This document shows positions 17,206-26,672 of a stretch of DNA of 64,000 nucleotides, piece by piece. The DNA comes from Mycobacterium ahvazicum (GTDB lineage: Bacteria > Actinomycetota > Actinomycetes > Mycobacteriales > Mycobacteriaceae): the NCBI RefSeq assembly GCF_900176255.2, contig NZ_FXEG02000005.1:310001-374000 (forward strand), read 5' to 3'. Positions within the stretch are counted from its first letter, which is position 1; each line of letters begins with the position of its first letter. Both the position numbers and the translations under genes were made by a program. A model generated the notes under the pieces. The model did not search any database and was not told the origin of the DNA. It worked only from the letters and a program-made list of their open reading frames with translations.

Positions 17206-18561
17206 ATGAGCAATGTGCTGGACTTGGCCGACCAGACGCTCTTTCTCGGCGAGCGGGCGACCGCGACCACCAGTGTGTTGCAATGTATCTGGGTGTACGA
17301 CCACGCCATCGACGTCGATGGTCTGCGGCGTTTCCACCACCACCTGGGCCGGGGACGGCTGTCACGCCGAATCGAACGGTCCCCCTTGCCGTTCGGCCGG
17401 CACCGCTGGGTGAGGTCCGGCGACCGTCCCAGCCTCGAGATCGCCACAACGGCCCGGCCGCGTGACGAGATCGACGCATGGCTCGAAACGCAGGCGAGCT
17501 ACCGGCCGGACGCCGAACACGGACCCGGCTGGCACCTGGCGATGTTGCCGCTGACCGACGGCGGCGCGGTAGTGAGTTTCGTTGTCACGCACTGCCTTAC
17601 CGACGGTGTCGGGCTCTGCGAGGCGTTGGCCGACGCAGCGTGCGGACGCGACGACGCGATCACCTGGCCGGCCGCGGCGTCGCGGCGACGGTGGCAGGCG
17701 CTGCGCGAGGACGCACGCCAAACCGCGCGCGACACAACGGATATGGGGCGAGCCATCGTCGCCGCCGCGCGAATGGCCCGACAGGCCAACGACAGTGCCC
17801 CCGCCAAGTCGGCGAAGAAGCGCCCCGCGCCGCCCAGCGGACCCGACCAAAGCATCTCGTTGCCCATGGCGATGCTCTTCTTCGACGCCGACGACTGGGA
17901 CGCCCGCGCAGAGGCGCTCGGCGGAACCAGCAACGCGCTCCTCGCCGGCTTGGCCACCTATCTCGCCCAGCGCGTGGGCCGGGTCGCGGCGGACGGCTCG
18001 GTCAACGTCGGGATGCCGCTCAACGAGCGCGCCGCCGACGATACCCGCGCCAACGCCGTGATCAATGTCGACGTCACGGTCAGACCGCCGACCGCGGCGA
18101 CCGGTCTGGGCGAAATCCGCGCCGCGATCAAGCAATCGCTGATCCGCAGTCAGGAGCTGCCCGACGAGCGGTGGGCATTGCTACCGCTGATCCCCCTGAT
18201 TCCTAAGCCGGTCTTCCGGCGGCTGATCAGTGTGGTCACCGGCAGCGCCACCACCGTCGTGTCGTCCAATCTCGGCGCGATCGACCCGGCTGCCAACCGG
18301 CCGGACGGCACCGACGCCGACTACTTCGCGATGAAGTCGGTGTACCCGGGCGTCACCGCCGCGACGATGTACAACACCAACGGCGCGCTCGCGTTGTTGT
18401 CGGGGCGAGTGCACGGGCAGGTGTTCGTCTCGTTCCTGGCCTATGAGCTGGGCCGCAACAACTCGAATGATGATCTCAGAGAACACATCTCGAGCGCGTT
18501 GAGCGAATTCTCGCTGACCGCCATCGCGGGCTGGCGCACCGCCAGCGCGGCATCGCGCTAG
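17206..18561 (+). CDS. condensation/WS-DGAT-fold acyltransferase
   Basis: The 451-residue protein has the fold of wax ester synthase/diacylglycerol acyltransferases and condensation domains. The N-terminus (LDLADQTLFLGE) is reminiscent of WS/DGAT, the catalytic H-x3-D-G is present (VVTHCLTDGVGL, about 126-131), and the C-terminal half has VVSSNLGAIDP and a terminal beta motif. A Lys/Pro-rich linker (about 200-215) joins the lobes. Similarity to true WS/DGAT is distant; acyl donor and acceptor are unknown. Its TAG stop shares the CTAG at 18558-18561 with the stop of the convergent VWA gene. Confidence 0.75.
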   Translation: MSNVLDLADQTLFLGERATATTSVLQCIWVYDHAIDVDGLRRFHHHLGRGRLSRRIERSPLPFGRHRWVRSGDRPSLEIATTARPRDEIDAWLETQASYRPDAEHGPGWHLAMLPLTDGGAVVSFVVTHCLTDGVGLCEALADAACGRDDAITWPAAASRRRWQALREDARQTARDTTDMGRAIVAAARMARQANDSAPAKSAKKRPAPPSGPDQSISLPMAMLFFDADDWDARAEALGGTSNALLAGLATYLAQRVGRVAADGSVNVGMPLNERAADDTRANAVINVDVTVRPPTAATGLGEIRAAIKQSLIRSQELPDERWALLPLIPLIPKPVFRRLISVVTGSATTVVSSNLGAIDPAANRPDGTDADYFAMKSVYPGVTAATMYNTNGALALLSGRVHGQVFVSFLAYELGRNNSNDDLREHISSALSEFSLTAIAGWRTASAASR

Positions 18562-20540
18562 CGACGGCGCCGAGATCGTAGATAGTCGCCGACCACCGCG
18601 GCACCCAGGCCGTCGAGATCGGGCACCACGACGCGTCCCTCGACCCGTCGCGCGACCTGGTCGATGAACCGCGCCAGGCCCGGGTCACTGCCCAGCCGGA
18701 AGATCGTGATCTGTGCACCCAACCGCGCCATATCGTCGAAGCCACGCACGGTGTGCGCGATGGTCCGCGGGTGCGGCGGATAATCGAAAAACACCGACGA
18801 CCCGTCGCCGTCGACATCCTCGAGATGTGCGGTCGGCTCGCCGTCGGTCACCACCAGCACGACGGGCTGCGCGTTGGGATGACGCCGCAGATGACGGCCC
18901 GCCAGCGCCAGCGCGTGATGCAGGTTGGTGCCCTGCTCGTAAACCCCCTCCAGGCCGGTGAGCTCGGCCGCGGACGCGGTCCGGGCGTACCGGCCGAAAG
19001 CGATGATCTGCAAGGCATCCGACCGGAACCGCGTGCACACCAGGTGGTTGAGCGCGAGCGCCGTCTGCTTCATCGGCAGCCAGCGGTTCTCCATCACCAT
19101 GGAAAACGAGGTGTCGACCAACAACGCCACCGCGGCCTGGCTGCGCGTCTCGGTCTCGGACACCTCGACGTCGTCGACGGTGATGTTCAACCGCGCGTCC
19201 GGGCCGTCGAGAGTCGAGGTTCCCGCTTGCCGCAACACCGCATTGGTCAGGGTGCGGGGTATGTTCCACGGCTCGGTGTCACCGAACTGCCACGGCCGGG
19301 TCGCGCCGGTCAGCTCGCCCGCTGCCCCGGCACGCCGCAGCTCGCGGTCACCTCGGCGACTCGAAAGTTGTTGTGCCACATCACGTAACGCGGTCTCGCC
19401 GAGCCTTCGCATCGCTTTGGGCGACAACCGCCACTGGCCGTCGGAACCACGATCCAAAAAGCCCTGATTAACCAGCGCCCGTTCCAGCTCGGACAGGGTC
19501 CGCGCGTCGATCGCGGCCTGATCACCCAGCTGGCGCGCCAGCGCATCCAGATCGACGTCGTCCATCGTGGCGCCGGGATAGCTCTGCGAAAGCTGGTCGG
19601 CCAGCTGCTCCAGCTCGGCCACGTCGGCCAGGGCCTGGGTGCCTTCGCCCATGCCGAAGGGGTTGTCGCCGGAGAACTGCTCGGAACCCATCCAGTCCTC
19701 ACCGGGCCGGGCGGCCTGCAGGTTCGCATCGAGGCGGTTCAACGCGTTCATCAGCGACGGAGAGCCAAAAGCCTGCTGCGCCAGGGCATCCAGTTCGGCG
19801 CGCTGGTCGGGGCTCAGGCTGTTGCGGAAGCGTTGCGCGGCGGCGGCCCGCTTGGCCAGCGAGTCCATCAGCTCGTCGATGTTGCGCGGGTTCTCCGGAA
19901 AGAACTCGCCGTGGGAGTCCATGAAGTCGTCGAAGTCTTGCTGGGTGTCCTCGCCGCGATTGTGCTTGTCCAGCAGGTCGTTGAGGTCGTCCAGCATGTC
20001 GTTGACACGCTGGCGATCCTCGTCGGTGGCGCCCGCAAGCGCCTCCTTCATCCCGGCGAAGCGCTGGTCGAGCATCTCGCGGCCGAGCAGATCCTTGATC
20101 TGGTCGTACTTTTCGCGGGCCTCCTGGCTGCGCCAGTTGTACTCGGACAGTTCCTGGACCGCCTTGGCCGGCGAGGACGGCAGGGCATCGAGCTGCAGTT
20201 CGCCGAAGCGGGCGTCGTCGTCGAGCGCGCGGGCCAATTCCTTGCGCTCGGCCAGCACCGCCTCGTCGAGCAGCTTCTTGATGTCCTGCAGTGTCCCGTC
20301 TAAGTTGTTGCGGCGCAACAGGTCCCGTCGGCGCCGGTTCGCTTCGGCGGCCAGCCGGTCGGCGCCGCGCATGTTCTCGGTACCACGGCGGAGCAGCTCG
20401 GACAGCGCCCGGCGCGGGGAGGTGCCGCCCATCACGTCCTGCCCGATCTGCTCGAGCGCCTCGCGCAGATCCACCGGCGGCGCCAGCGGGTCGGGCCCGC
20501 CGGTGTATGCCGAGTATCGCGAGGAATGCCCTTTAGCCAT
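18558..20540 (-). CDS. VWA-domain protein (Rv0959-like)
   Basis: The 660-residue protein has a long charged helical N-terminal region and a C-terminal von Willebrand A domain (about 450-650) with an intact MIDAS (LLVDTSFSMV, then T and D ligands near ELTGLEGVYEQGTN and VVTDGEPT). Such proteins work with MoxR/Mg-chelatase-type AAA+ ATPases as metal-insertion or remodelling machines. ATG 20540 is chosen because it overlaps the last 8 bases of the upstream ATPase gene and gives MAKGHSSRYSAYTGG; the frame runs on upstream inside that gene. Confidence 0.88.
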   Translation of the reverse strand: MAKGHSSRYSAYTGGPDPLAPPVDLREALEQIGQDVMGGTSPRRALSELLRRGTENMRGADRLAAEANRRRRDLLRRNNLDGTLQDIKKLLDEAVLAERKELARALDDDARFGELQLDALPSSPAKAVQELSEYNWRSQEAREKYDQIKDLLGREMLDQRFAGMKEALAGATDEDRQRVNDMLDDLNDLLDKHNRGEDTQQDFDDFMDSHGEFFPENPRNIDELMDSLAKRAAAAQRFRNSLSPDQRAELDALAQQAFGSPSLMNALNRLDANLQAARPGEDWMGSEQFSGDNPFGMGEGTQALADVAELEQLADQLSQSYPGATMDDVDLDALARQLGDQAAIDARTLSELERALVNQGFLDRGSDGQWRLSPKAMRRLGETALRDVAQQLSSRRGDRELRRAGAAGELTGATRPWQFGDTEPWNIPRTLTNAVLRQAGTSTLDGPDARLNITVDDVEVSETETRSQAAVALLVDTSFSMVMENRWLPMKQTALALNHLVCTRFRSDALQIIAFGRYARTASAAELTGLEGVYEQGTNLHHALALAGRHLRRHPNAQPVVLVVTDGEPTAHLEDVDGDGSSVFFDYPPHPRTIAHTVRGFDDMARLGAQITIFRLGSDPGLARFIDQVARRVEGRVVVPDLDGLGAAVVGDYLRSRRRR

Positions 20541-21918
20541 AGACGGTCTGGCCCTCCCCGGATACCTTGTCGATTCTCTTGGCCAGGTACAACGCTTCCA
20601 GCGCCAGTTCCAATGCCGCGGCCCGTTCGCCCTCGGATTCCGCATTCAGCCGGTCGGCGATCTGCTCGACGACGGGCAGCCCCGGAACGGCGGCCAGCAC
20701 GTCCTTGGCGGAGACGCGCTCGCCGGTGGTCACCGCGGAGCCGGCTTCCACCGCGGCGACCAACGGCGCGACGTCGATGCCGCCGAGCGCGCGGGACGCG
20801 GTGTCGGCGGTCGCGCGGCGCAACAGGTGCTCGAGCACCGCCTGCTCGCGGCCTTCCTCACCGGACTCGAATTCCAGCTTGCCGCGCAGCACGTCGATCA
20901 CGGTGCCCAGGTCCACAACTCGGGCCACCGGGTCGCTCTCGCCGAGTACCGCGCCGCGGTGGCGGGCCGAGGCGGCGACGGTCTCGGCGGCGGCGATGGC
21001 GAACCGCGCCGAGACGCCGGAGCGCTGGTCGACCGAGTTGGACTCGCGCAGGTAGCGGGCGAACCGCGCGATCACCTGGTTCAGGTAATCGGGCACCTGT
21101 GCGCTCAGGTGCGCTTCCTGAACGATGACGCCGACCTCCGCGTCCAGCTCCAGCGGGTAGTGGGTACGGATTTCGGCGCCGAAGCGGTCTTTGAGCGGGG
21201 TGATGATGCGCCCGCGGTTGGTGTAGTCCTCGGGGTTGGCGCTGGCGACCACCAGCACGTCCAGTGGCAGGCGCAGCGTGTAGCCGCGGACCTGGATGTC
21301 ACGTTCCTCCATCACGTTGAGCATCGACACCTGGATGCGCTCGGCGAGGTCGGGCAGTTCGTTGACCGCGACGATGCCGCGGTGGGCGCGCGGGATCAGG
21401 CCGTAGGCAATGGTCTCCGGGTCCCCGAGGCTGCGGCCCTCGGCCACCTTGATCGGGTCGATATCACCGACCAGGTCGGCGACGCTGGTGTCGGGGGTGG
21501 CCAGTTTCTCGGTGTAGCGCTCGCTGCGGTGCCGCCACTCCACCGGCAAGTCGTCGCCGAGGGTGGCCGCCCGGCGGATCGACTCCGGCGTGATCGGCGT
21601 ATAGGGGTGCTCGCCGAGTTCTGCGCCACCGATCACCGGCGTCCATTCGTCGAGCAGCCCGGTCAGCGCACGCAGGAGTCGAGTCTTGCCCTGGCCGCGT
21701 TCGCCGAGCAGGACAAAGTCGTGACCCGCGATCAGCGCCCGCTCCAGCTGGGGCAATACGGTGTCCTCGAATCCGAGGATGCCCGGCCAGATGTCGTCAC
21801 CCTCGGCCAGCGCGGTCAGCAGATTCTCGCGGATTTCCTGCTTGACGCCCCGTTCGCGATGGCCGGTCGCACGCAGCTCGCCGACGGTTCGGGGCAGATT
21901 GCTCGGTGATGTCACCAC
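20533..21918 (-). CDS. Mg-chelatase/MoxR-type AAA+ ATPase (Rv0958-like)
   Basis: The 461-residue AAA+ ATPase has Walker A GERGQGKTRLL (about 80-90), a Mg-chelatase-type insertion, Walker B/sensor region (GIVAVNELPDLAERIQ; VVASANPEDYTNRGR) and an arginine-finger region. It is the ATPase partner of the overlapping VWA gene. The pair resembles BchI/BchD-like or RavA/ViaA-like systems, but mycobacteria make no chlorophyll, so the client protein or metal is unknown. It lies downstream of purH-purN on the same strand. Confidence 0.9.
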   Translation of the reverse strand: MVTSPSNLPRTVGELRATGHRERGVKQEIRENLLTALAEGDDIWPGILGFEDTVLPQLERALIAGHDFVLLGERGQGKTRLLRALTGLLDEWTPVIGGAELGEHPYTPITPESIRRAATLGDDLPVEWRHRSERYTEKLATPDTSVADLVGDIDPIKVAEGRSLGDPETIAYGLIPRAHRGIVAVNELPDLAERIQVSMLNVMEERDIQVRGYTLRLPLDVLVVASANPEDYTNRGRIITPLKDRFGAEIRTHYPLELDAEVGVIVQEAHLSAQVPDYLNQVIARFARYLRESNSVDQRSGVSARFAIAAAETVAASARHRGAVLGESDPVARVVDLGTVIDVLRGKLEFESGEEGREQAVLEHLLRRATADTASRALGGIDVAPLVAAVEAGSAVTTGERVSAKDVLAAVPGLPVVEQIADRLNAESEGERAAALELALEALYLAKRIDKVSGEGQTVYG

Positions 21919-21972
21919 TCCACGCTACGTCGCGATACACAGGTGCGTCATGCGCACCGGCTTTAGTGCGCG

Positions 21973-23544
21973 CTAGTGAGCGAAGTGGCGTGCGCCGGTG
22001 AGGTACAAGGTGACACCGGCTTGCGCGGCGGCCGCGGTGACTTCGTCGTCGCGCACCGAGCCGCCGGGGTGCACGATGGCCTTGACGCCGGCGCGCGCCA
22101 GCGTTTCCAACCCGTCCGGAAACGGGAAGAACGCGTCGGAGGCCGCGACCGCACCACCGACTCGGTCAGCACCTCTTTCCACGGCCAGCCGAGCCGCGTC
22201 GACCCTGTTGACCTGACCCATACCGACGCCGATGGTGGCGCCGCCGGAAGCGATCACTATCGCGTTCGACTTCACCGCGCGGCAGGTGCGCCACGCAAAC
22301 ACCAGGTCGCTCAACGTCGCCGGGTCCGCCGGTGATCCGGCCGCCAGCGTCCAGTTGGCCGGGTTGTCGCCGTGCGCGTCAAGCTGATCGCGCTGCTGCA
22401 TCAGCAGTCCCCCGCTGATCGGTTTCAGCTCGGCGCCACCGGCCAGCGGCTCGGAGGCCACCAGCACCCGGATGTTCTTCTTGCGCGTCAGCACATCGAG
22501 GGCATCCGGCGCGTACGCCGGGGCGACGATCACCTCGGTGAAAATAGTGCTGACGTATTCCGCCATCTCAACGCTCACTTCAGTATTCGTGGCGATGACG
22601 CCGCCGAAGGCGCTCAGCGGATCGCACTCGTGGGCCTTGCGATGAGCGTCGGCGACCGACACCGACGAGATGGCGATCCCACACGGGTTGGCGTGCTTGA
22701 TGATTGCCACACAGGTGTCTTCGTGATCGAAGGCTGCCCGCCAGGCCGCGTCCGCATCGGTGAAGTTGTTGTAGGACATCTCTTTTCCGTGCAGCTGCTC
22801 GGCCTGCGCCAGCCCCGGCCACGCCGCAGGGTCGAGGTACAGGGCGGCCTGCTGGTGCGGGTTCTCGCCATAGCGCAGCATCGCCGAGCGGCGCCAGCTG
22901 TGGCCGAACCACCGCGGGAAGGTGGTCTCCGGATGCTCGGGCGCCAGCGTCGACTCCATCCAGCTCGCCACGGCGATGTCGTACTCGGCGGTGTGCGCGA
23001 AGGCCAGCGACGCCAGCTTCTTGCGCTCGCCGAGAGTGAATCCGCCGTTGCGCGTCGCCGCGAGCACCCCGTCGTAGCCGAGCGGGTCCACCACGACCGC
23101 CACACTCGGGTGGTTCTTCGCGGCCGCCCGGACCATCGACGGCCCGCCGATGTCGATCTGCTCGACACATTCGTCCAGGCCCGCGCCGGAGTCGACGGTC
23201 TGGCTGAACGGATAGAGGTTGACGACGACGAGCTCGAAGGCGGCGATCCCGAGCTCCTCGAGCGCCGCGGCGTGCTCGGGCTTGCGCAGATCGGCCAGCA
23301 GCCCGGCGTGCACGCGCGGGTGCAGGGTCTTGACCCGTCCGTCGAGCACCTCGGGGAAGCCGGTCAGCTCCTCCACGGGTGTAACCCGGATCCCCTTGTC
23401 TGCAATGGTTTTCGCGGTCGACCCGGTCGAGACGATCTCGACGCCGGCCTCGCTCAGCCCCTGAGCGAGTTCGATCAGGCCGGTCTTGTCGTAGACGCTG
23501 ATCAACGCGCGGCGAATCGGCCTTCTTGACTCGTCGGTGCTCAT
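21973..23544 (-). CDS. purH: bifunctional AICAR formyltransferase/IMP cyclohydrolase
   Basis: Catalyses the last two steps of de novo purine synthesis. The 523 residues comprise an N-terminal MGS-like IMP cyclohydrolase domain (ALISVYDKTGLIELAQGLSE; LHPRVHAGLL) and a C-terminal AICAR transformylase domain with KHANPCGIAIS and the terminal GGSVRDDEV region. Full length. It lies 7 bp after purN, so a purNH operon is evident, with the ATPase/VWA pair continuing 54 bp downstream. Confidence 0.97.
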   Translation of the reverse strand: MSTDESRRPIRRALISVYDKTGLIELAQGLSEAGVEIVSTGSTAKTIADKGIRVTPVEELTGFPEVLDGRVKTLHPRVHAGLLADLRKPEHAAALEELGIAAFELVVVNLYPFSQTVDSGAGLDECVEQIDIGGPSMVRAAAKNHPSVAVVVDPLGYDGVLAATRNGGFTLGERKKLASLAFAHTAEYDIAVASWMESTLAPEHPETTFPRWFGHSWRRSAMLRYGENPHQQAALYLDPAAWPGLAQAEQLHGKEMSYNNFTDADAAWRAAFDHEDTCVAIIKHANPCGIAISSVSVADAHRKAHECDPLSAFGGVIATNTEVSVEMAEYVSTIFTEVIVAPAYAPDALDVLTRKKNIRVLVASEPLAGGAELKPISGGLLMQQRDQLDAHGDNPANWTLAAGSPADPATLSDLVFAWRTCRAVKSNAIVIASGGATIGVGMGQVNRVDAARLAVERGADRVGGAVAASDAFFPFPDGLETLARAGVKAIVHPGGSVRDDEVTAAAAQAGVTLYLTGARHFAH

Positions 23545-23551
23545 GCTGTGC

Positions 23552-24181
23552 TCATCCCAAGGTCGCCTTTCGTCCGATCCAGGTCACGCCGCGGGTCGCG
23601 ACCCCGGCCACCACGTCCACCAGCAATCGCCGTTCGATGACTTTGATGCGTTCGTGCAACGTTTCTTCGGTGTCGCCGTCGAACACCGGAATCGGCTCCT
23701 GCGCCAATATCGGCCCGGTGTCCATGCCGGCATCTACCAGGTGCACCGTACAGCCGGTGACCTTCACACCGTAATCCAGCGCTTCGGGAACGGCATGCGC
23801 TCCCGCGAAGGCCGGCAGCAGCGCCGGATGCGTGTTCAGTGTGCGGCCGACGAATCGCGAAAGGAATTGCGGTCCAAGGATTTTCATGAAACCGGCCGAG
23901 ACGATCAGATCGGGCGAGTGCGCGGCGGTGGCCTCGGTGATCGCGGCGTCCCAGGCCTGCCGATCGGGGTGGTCGCCGAGGCGGACGGTGAAGGTCGGCA
24001 CCGATGCGGCCGCGGCGATCTCGGTGGCCCGGCAGTCGCGATCCACGCCGACCGCGACCACCCGCGCCGGGTAGTCGTCGACGGCGGCGGCCAGCAGGGA
24101 ATTCAATAGCGATCCGGTGCCCGACGCCAGCACCACCAGTCGCGCCGGCGCACTCGGGGGCACGCGCAGCGGTTCGACCAC
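23552..24181 (-). CDS. purN: phosphoribosylglycinamide formyltransferase
   Basis: GAR transformylase, third step of purine synthesis, using 10-formyltetrahydrofolate. The 209 residues include VVLASGTGSLLNSLL (GAR site), the catalytic Asn/His/Asp region (LNTHPALLPAFAGAHA; VHLVDAGMDTGPI). Start ATG 24181 is just downstream of a 58-bp tandem duplication that forms much of the purN upstream region. Confidence 0.96.
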   Translation of the reverse strand: MVEPLRVPPSAPARLVVLASGTGSLLNSLLAAAVDDYPARVVAVGVDRDCRATEIAAAASVPTFTVRLGDHPDRQAWDAAITEATAAHSPDLIVSAGFMKILGPQFLSRFVGRTLNTHPALLPAFAGAHAVPEALDYGVKVTGCTVHLVDAGMDTGPILAQEPIPVFDGDTEETLHERIKVIERRLLVDVVAGVATRGVTWIGRKATLG

Positions 24182-24192
24182 ATCGCGAGCCT

Positions 24193-24308
24193 AGCCCGAC
24201 GACGATGCGCGTCGCCGCGCGACGCGGGAGGAGTCGGGCAATCAGGCCGCAGCCCGACGACGATGCGCGTCGCCGCGCGACGCGGGAGGAGTCGGGCAAT
24301 CAGGCCGC
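24193..24308. repeat. 58-bp perfect tandem duplication
   Basis: Two exact 58-bp copies (24193-24250 and 24251-24308) stand head to tail between perM and purN. Each copy carries an 8-bp inverted repeat CGCGTCGC-cgc-GCGACGCG and the word GGGAGGAGTCGGGC. The core pattern (GACGATGCGnG...GAGGAG...GGC) resembles the element inside the diiron oxygenase start region at 44339-44376, so both may belong to one family of short mycobacterial intergenic repeats. Confidence 0.9.
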
Positions 24309-24356
24309 GACGACGGCGCCCGGCCGACGATACGACCGGCCGAACACCGCAACCGG

Positions 24357-25787
24357 CTAGTCCGGACGATCGCGCTCGGTCGCGCTGCGCTCCGGTTCGT
24401 CGGGCTCGGGCACCCCGGCCGCGGGCTCGTCGAACGCGGGCTCGCCGGGCAATGGCTCGCGGGGCAGCGGTTCGTCCAACGGCGGTTCGTCCAACGAAGG
24501 CTCCGCAAACTCCTCCTCGTCTTCGAGAAACATTTCGTGCTCGACGGGCTCGGAAAACACGTCCGCGAAATCCTTCGGTTCTTCGGCCGGCGGTACGGGC
24601 GCACGCTTCGGTTTGGGCCGCCGGAGCCTGCCGAGCCGGACCGGCCTGACCCCGCCGGCCATCACCACCGTGACCCAGCCGATGACCGCGAACCAGAAGA
24701 AGGTGCCGATCCACAGGGTGCCCTGGTCCACCCCGACGTCGCCGAAGTTGCCCAGCCGGCCGCTGCTGCCGAATGCCAGCAGCGACATCACCAGCGTTCC
24801 GACCACCGCGGCAACCAACAGCTTGGCCAGCGCTGCAAGCAGCGGGAGCGGACGCCGGGCGCATTGCTGGCCGACCGCCACACCGGACGACGCGCCGACG
24901 ATCAGCAGCGCCACCCACACCGGCCCCAGCGGCGGCGTGGGCGCGGCGGCCAACACGGGCAGCGCCGGAATGTCACCGCCGAAAACGGTGAACGAACTGA
25001 ACGTCGCGAATCCGATATGTGCGCTGGACCCCACCGCGACCGCCGAGGTTCCGACGATGACGTTGGGCGCGTAGAGAATCGAGAGCACGGTGAGGCTGAA
25101 CTCGCCGAAGATGGAATCGGTGATCCCGTAGAGATCCTGCATCGTCGCCCAGTGCACAACCAGCGATCCCGCCGTCACCAAGCCGGAGAGTCCGACCAGC
25201 GCCAGCACGCCGGCGACCGCGGCACGCACCGAATCGGCCAGCCAGAAGGGCAGCGACGCCGCCGCCAGCGCCCGCCGGCCGACCCGGGATCCCACCCCGA
25301 TCGCGGCGCCGATGGCGTGCACCACCGCGACGCTGGCGAATGCGCGCAGGGCGCTGGGTGTCTGCAACTCGGTGAGCACCGTGGACGCGTCGTGGATGAC
25401 GGCCAGCGCGATCGCCGCGATCAGCAGCGGGCCACCCAGCGCCGACGCGACGACCCAACGGACCACGAGCCAGGAGGAATAACGGCTGGTGGCCCGCGCG
25501 GTGGTACGCGCGGTCGCCCACACCATGAACAGGATCGGCAGCAGCGGCAATACACCGAGCTCGCGGCCGCCGATCGAAATCGGCACCTTGTGCACGCCCA
25601 GCCAGATGCTGGCGATCGCCCCGAGCGCGCCGGTCATGTCGCTGTTGGCGATCAACAGCTGCAGCAACGTGACCGCGGCGATGACGACCAGTGCCAGCAC
25701 CGCCGGGCCGAACGCGACCCGGACGAGGTCACGCGCCTGGCGAGCGCCCGCTGCCCGGTTGTCCCCGCTCTCTGGCACCCTTTTCAC
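24357..25787 (-). CDS. perM: polytopic membrane protein PerM-like (Rv0955)
   Basis: The 476-residue integral membrane protein has about nine hydrophobic segments (first about 28-50, last about 365-385) and a cytoplasmic acidic/Pro-rich C-terminal tail (EEPKDFADVFSEPVEHEMF and about 45 more residues). By position between purN and the DUF5336 gene it corresponds to Rv0955 (PerM), reported to support cell division through FtsB and to matter in chronic infection. Those functional statements come from the literature on M. tuberculosis; the sequence itself shows only topology. Confidence 0.82.
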   Translation of the reverse strand: MKRVPESGDNRAAGARQARDLVRVAFGPAVLALVVIAAVTLLQLLIANSDMTGALGAIASIWLGVHKVPISIGGRELGVLPLLPILFMVWATARTTARATSRYSSWLVVRWVVASALGGPLLIAAIALAVIHDASTVLTELQTPSALRAFASVAVVHAIGAAIGVGSRVGRRALAAASLPFWLADSVRAAVAGVLALVGLSGLVTAGSLVVHWATMQDLYGITDSIFGEFSLTVLSILYAPNVIVGTSAVAVGSSAHIGFATFSSFTVFGGDIPALPVLAAAPTPPLGPVWVALLIVGASSGVAVGQQCARRPLPLLAALAKLLVAAVVGTLVMSLLAFGSSGRLGNFGDVGVDQGTLWIGTFFWFAVIGWVTVVMAGGVRPVRLGRLRRPKPKRAPVPPAEEPKDFADVFSEPVEHEMFLEDEEEFAEPSLDEPPLDEPLPREPLPGEPAFDEPAAGVPEPDEPERSATERDRPD

Positions 25788-25826
25788 TCTTGGCGCACGT
25801 GGCCTACGAGGCGCGAGAACTCGCGG

Positions 25827-26672
25827 TTAGGAGGGGGCCGGTCCAGAGGGCGACTGGTCCCCGGGCTGCTCAGCGGCGACCGAGGGGGGCGGGCTGAAGC
25901 TCGGGAAGCCGGTGGGCGGTGTCGAGGGGCCCTGCTGCTGCGCGGCTGGCTGCGGCCCGGACTGCGGAGACTGGGCGCCGAAGCCGCCGGTCGGGATCGC
26001 ACCCTGGGTCGGGGCCTGGCTCGAGGGGTTGTAGCCGCCGTATTGCGATCCATATCCCGACTGCGGGTTGTGCTGCTGCGGCGTCTGCTGACCGTAGTAG
26101 CCGCCGTGCTGTTGACCGCCGTACTGACCGTACTGACCGTATTGACCGTACTGCTGAGCGTAAGGGTCGTACTTGGGCCGCGGCGGCGGCGCGGTGATGA
26201 CGCCGGCGTCCAGCAGCAGCGCGACGACCGCGGCGACGGCCTGCAGCACACTGGCCGCAACCAGCGGCCACATCGCCCAGCCGACGGCGAACCCGGACGG
26301 GGTGTTGATGACCTCGGCGATCGCCAGCAGCGCACCCAGGACGGCGACGGCGGCCACGACTCCCGAGTAGTTCTTGGCCTTGGGCAGCAGGCTCAACCCG
26401 GCGAGCAGCGCGGCCAGGACGGCGACCAGCACGGCGGTGCCGGCGTCGCCCGCGCGTCCGCCGGCGGCCGGACCCAGGTCGGAGCTGAGCACGAAGGTCG
26501 GCCCGAAGTTCAGCAGGTACACCGCCAGGCCGAGCACGACCACCGCGATGTTGACGTACAACGGCAACTTGCTCTCGCCGTCGTCGGTCTTCGCGAACGA
26601 AGGGGTGGCACCGGGGTAGGAGCCACCCGGCTGCGCTTGGGGATAACCGGGACTCCCGGGCGAGTAGGTCAT
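25827..26672 (-). CDS. DUF5336 membrane protein with Gln/Tyr/Gly-rich tail (Rv0954-like)
   Basis: The 281-residue protein starts with a Pro/Gly-rich cytoplasmic stretch (MTYSPGSPGYPQAQPGG), then four TM segments (about 40-155), then a low-complexity tail with four YGQ repeats (QYGQYGQYGQYGG) and Pro/Gln/Ser-rich sequence. It corresponds to the mycobacterial 34-kDa antigen family. The tail is likely intrinsically disordered. Role unknown; its link with perM suggests the cell-envelope or division machinery. Confidence 0.85.
   Translation of the reverse strand: MTYSPGSPGYPQAQPGGSYPGATPSFAKTDDGESKLPLYVNIAVVVLGLAVYLLNFGPTFVLSSDLGPAAGGRAGDAGTAVLVAVLAALLAGLSLLPKAKNYSGVVAAVAVLGALLAIAEVINTPSGFAVGWAMWPLVAASVLQAVAAVVALLLDAGVITAPPPRPKYDPYAQQYGQYGQYGQYGGQQHGGYYGQQTPQQHNPQSGYGSQYGGYNPSSQAPTQGAIPTGGFGAQSPQSGPQPAAQQQGPSTPPTGFPSFSPPPSVAAEQPGDQSPSGPAPS

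Noticed and set aside
19639..21909. 756-codon plus-strand frame opposite the VWA and AAA+ genes
   Set aside because: Ser/Arg-rich shadow of recognised minus-strand genes with no domain.
26000..26170. Short tandem repeats coding YGQ as a minisatellite or CRISPR-like array
   Set aside because: They are codon-level repeats within the disordered tail of the DUF5336 protein, with no spacers.
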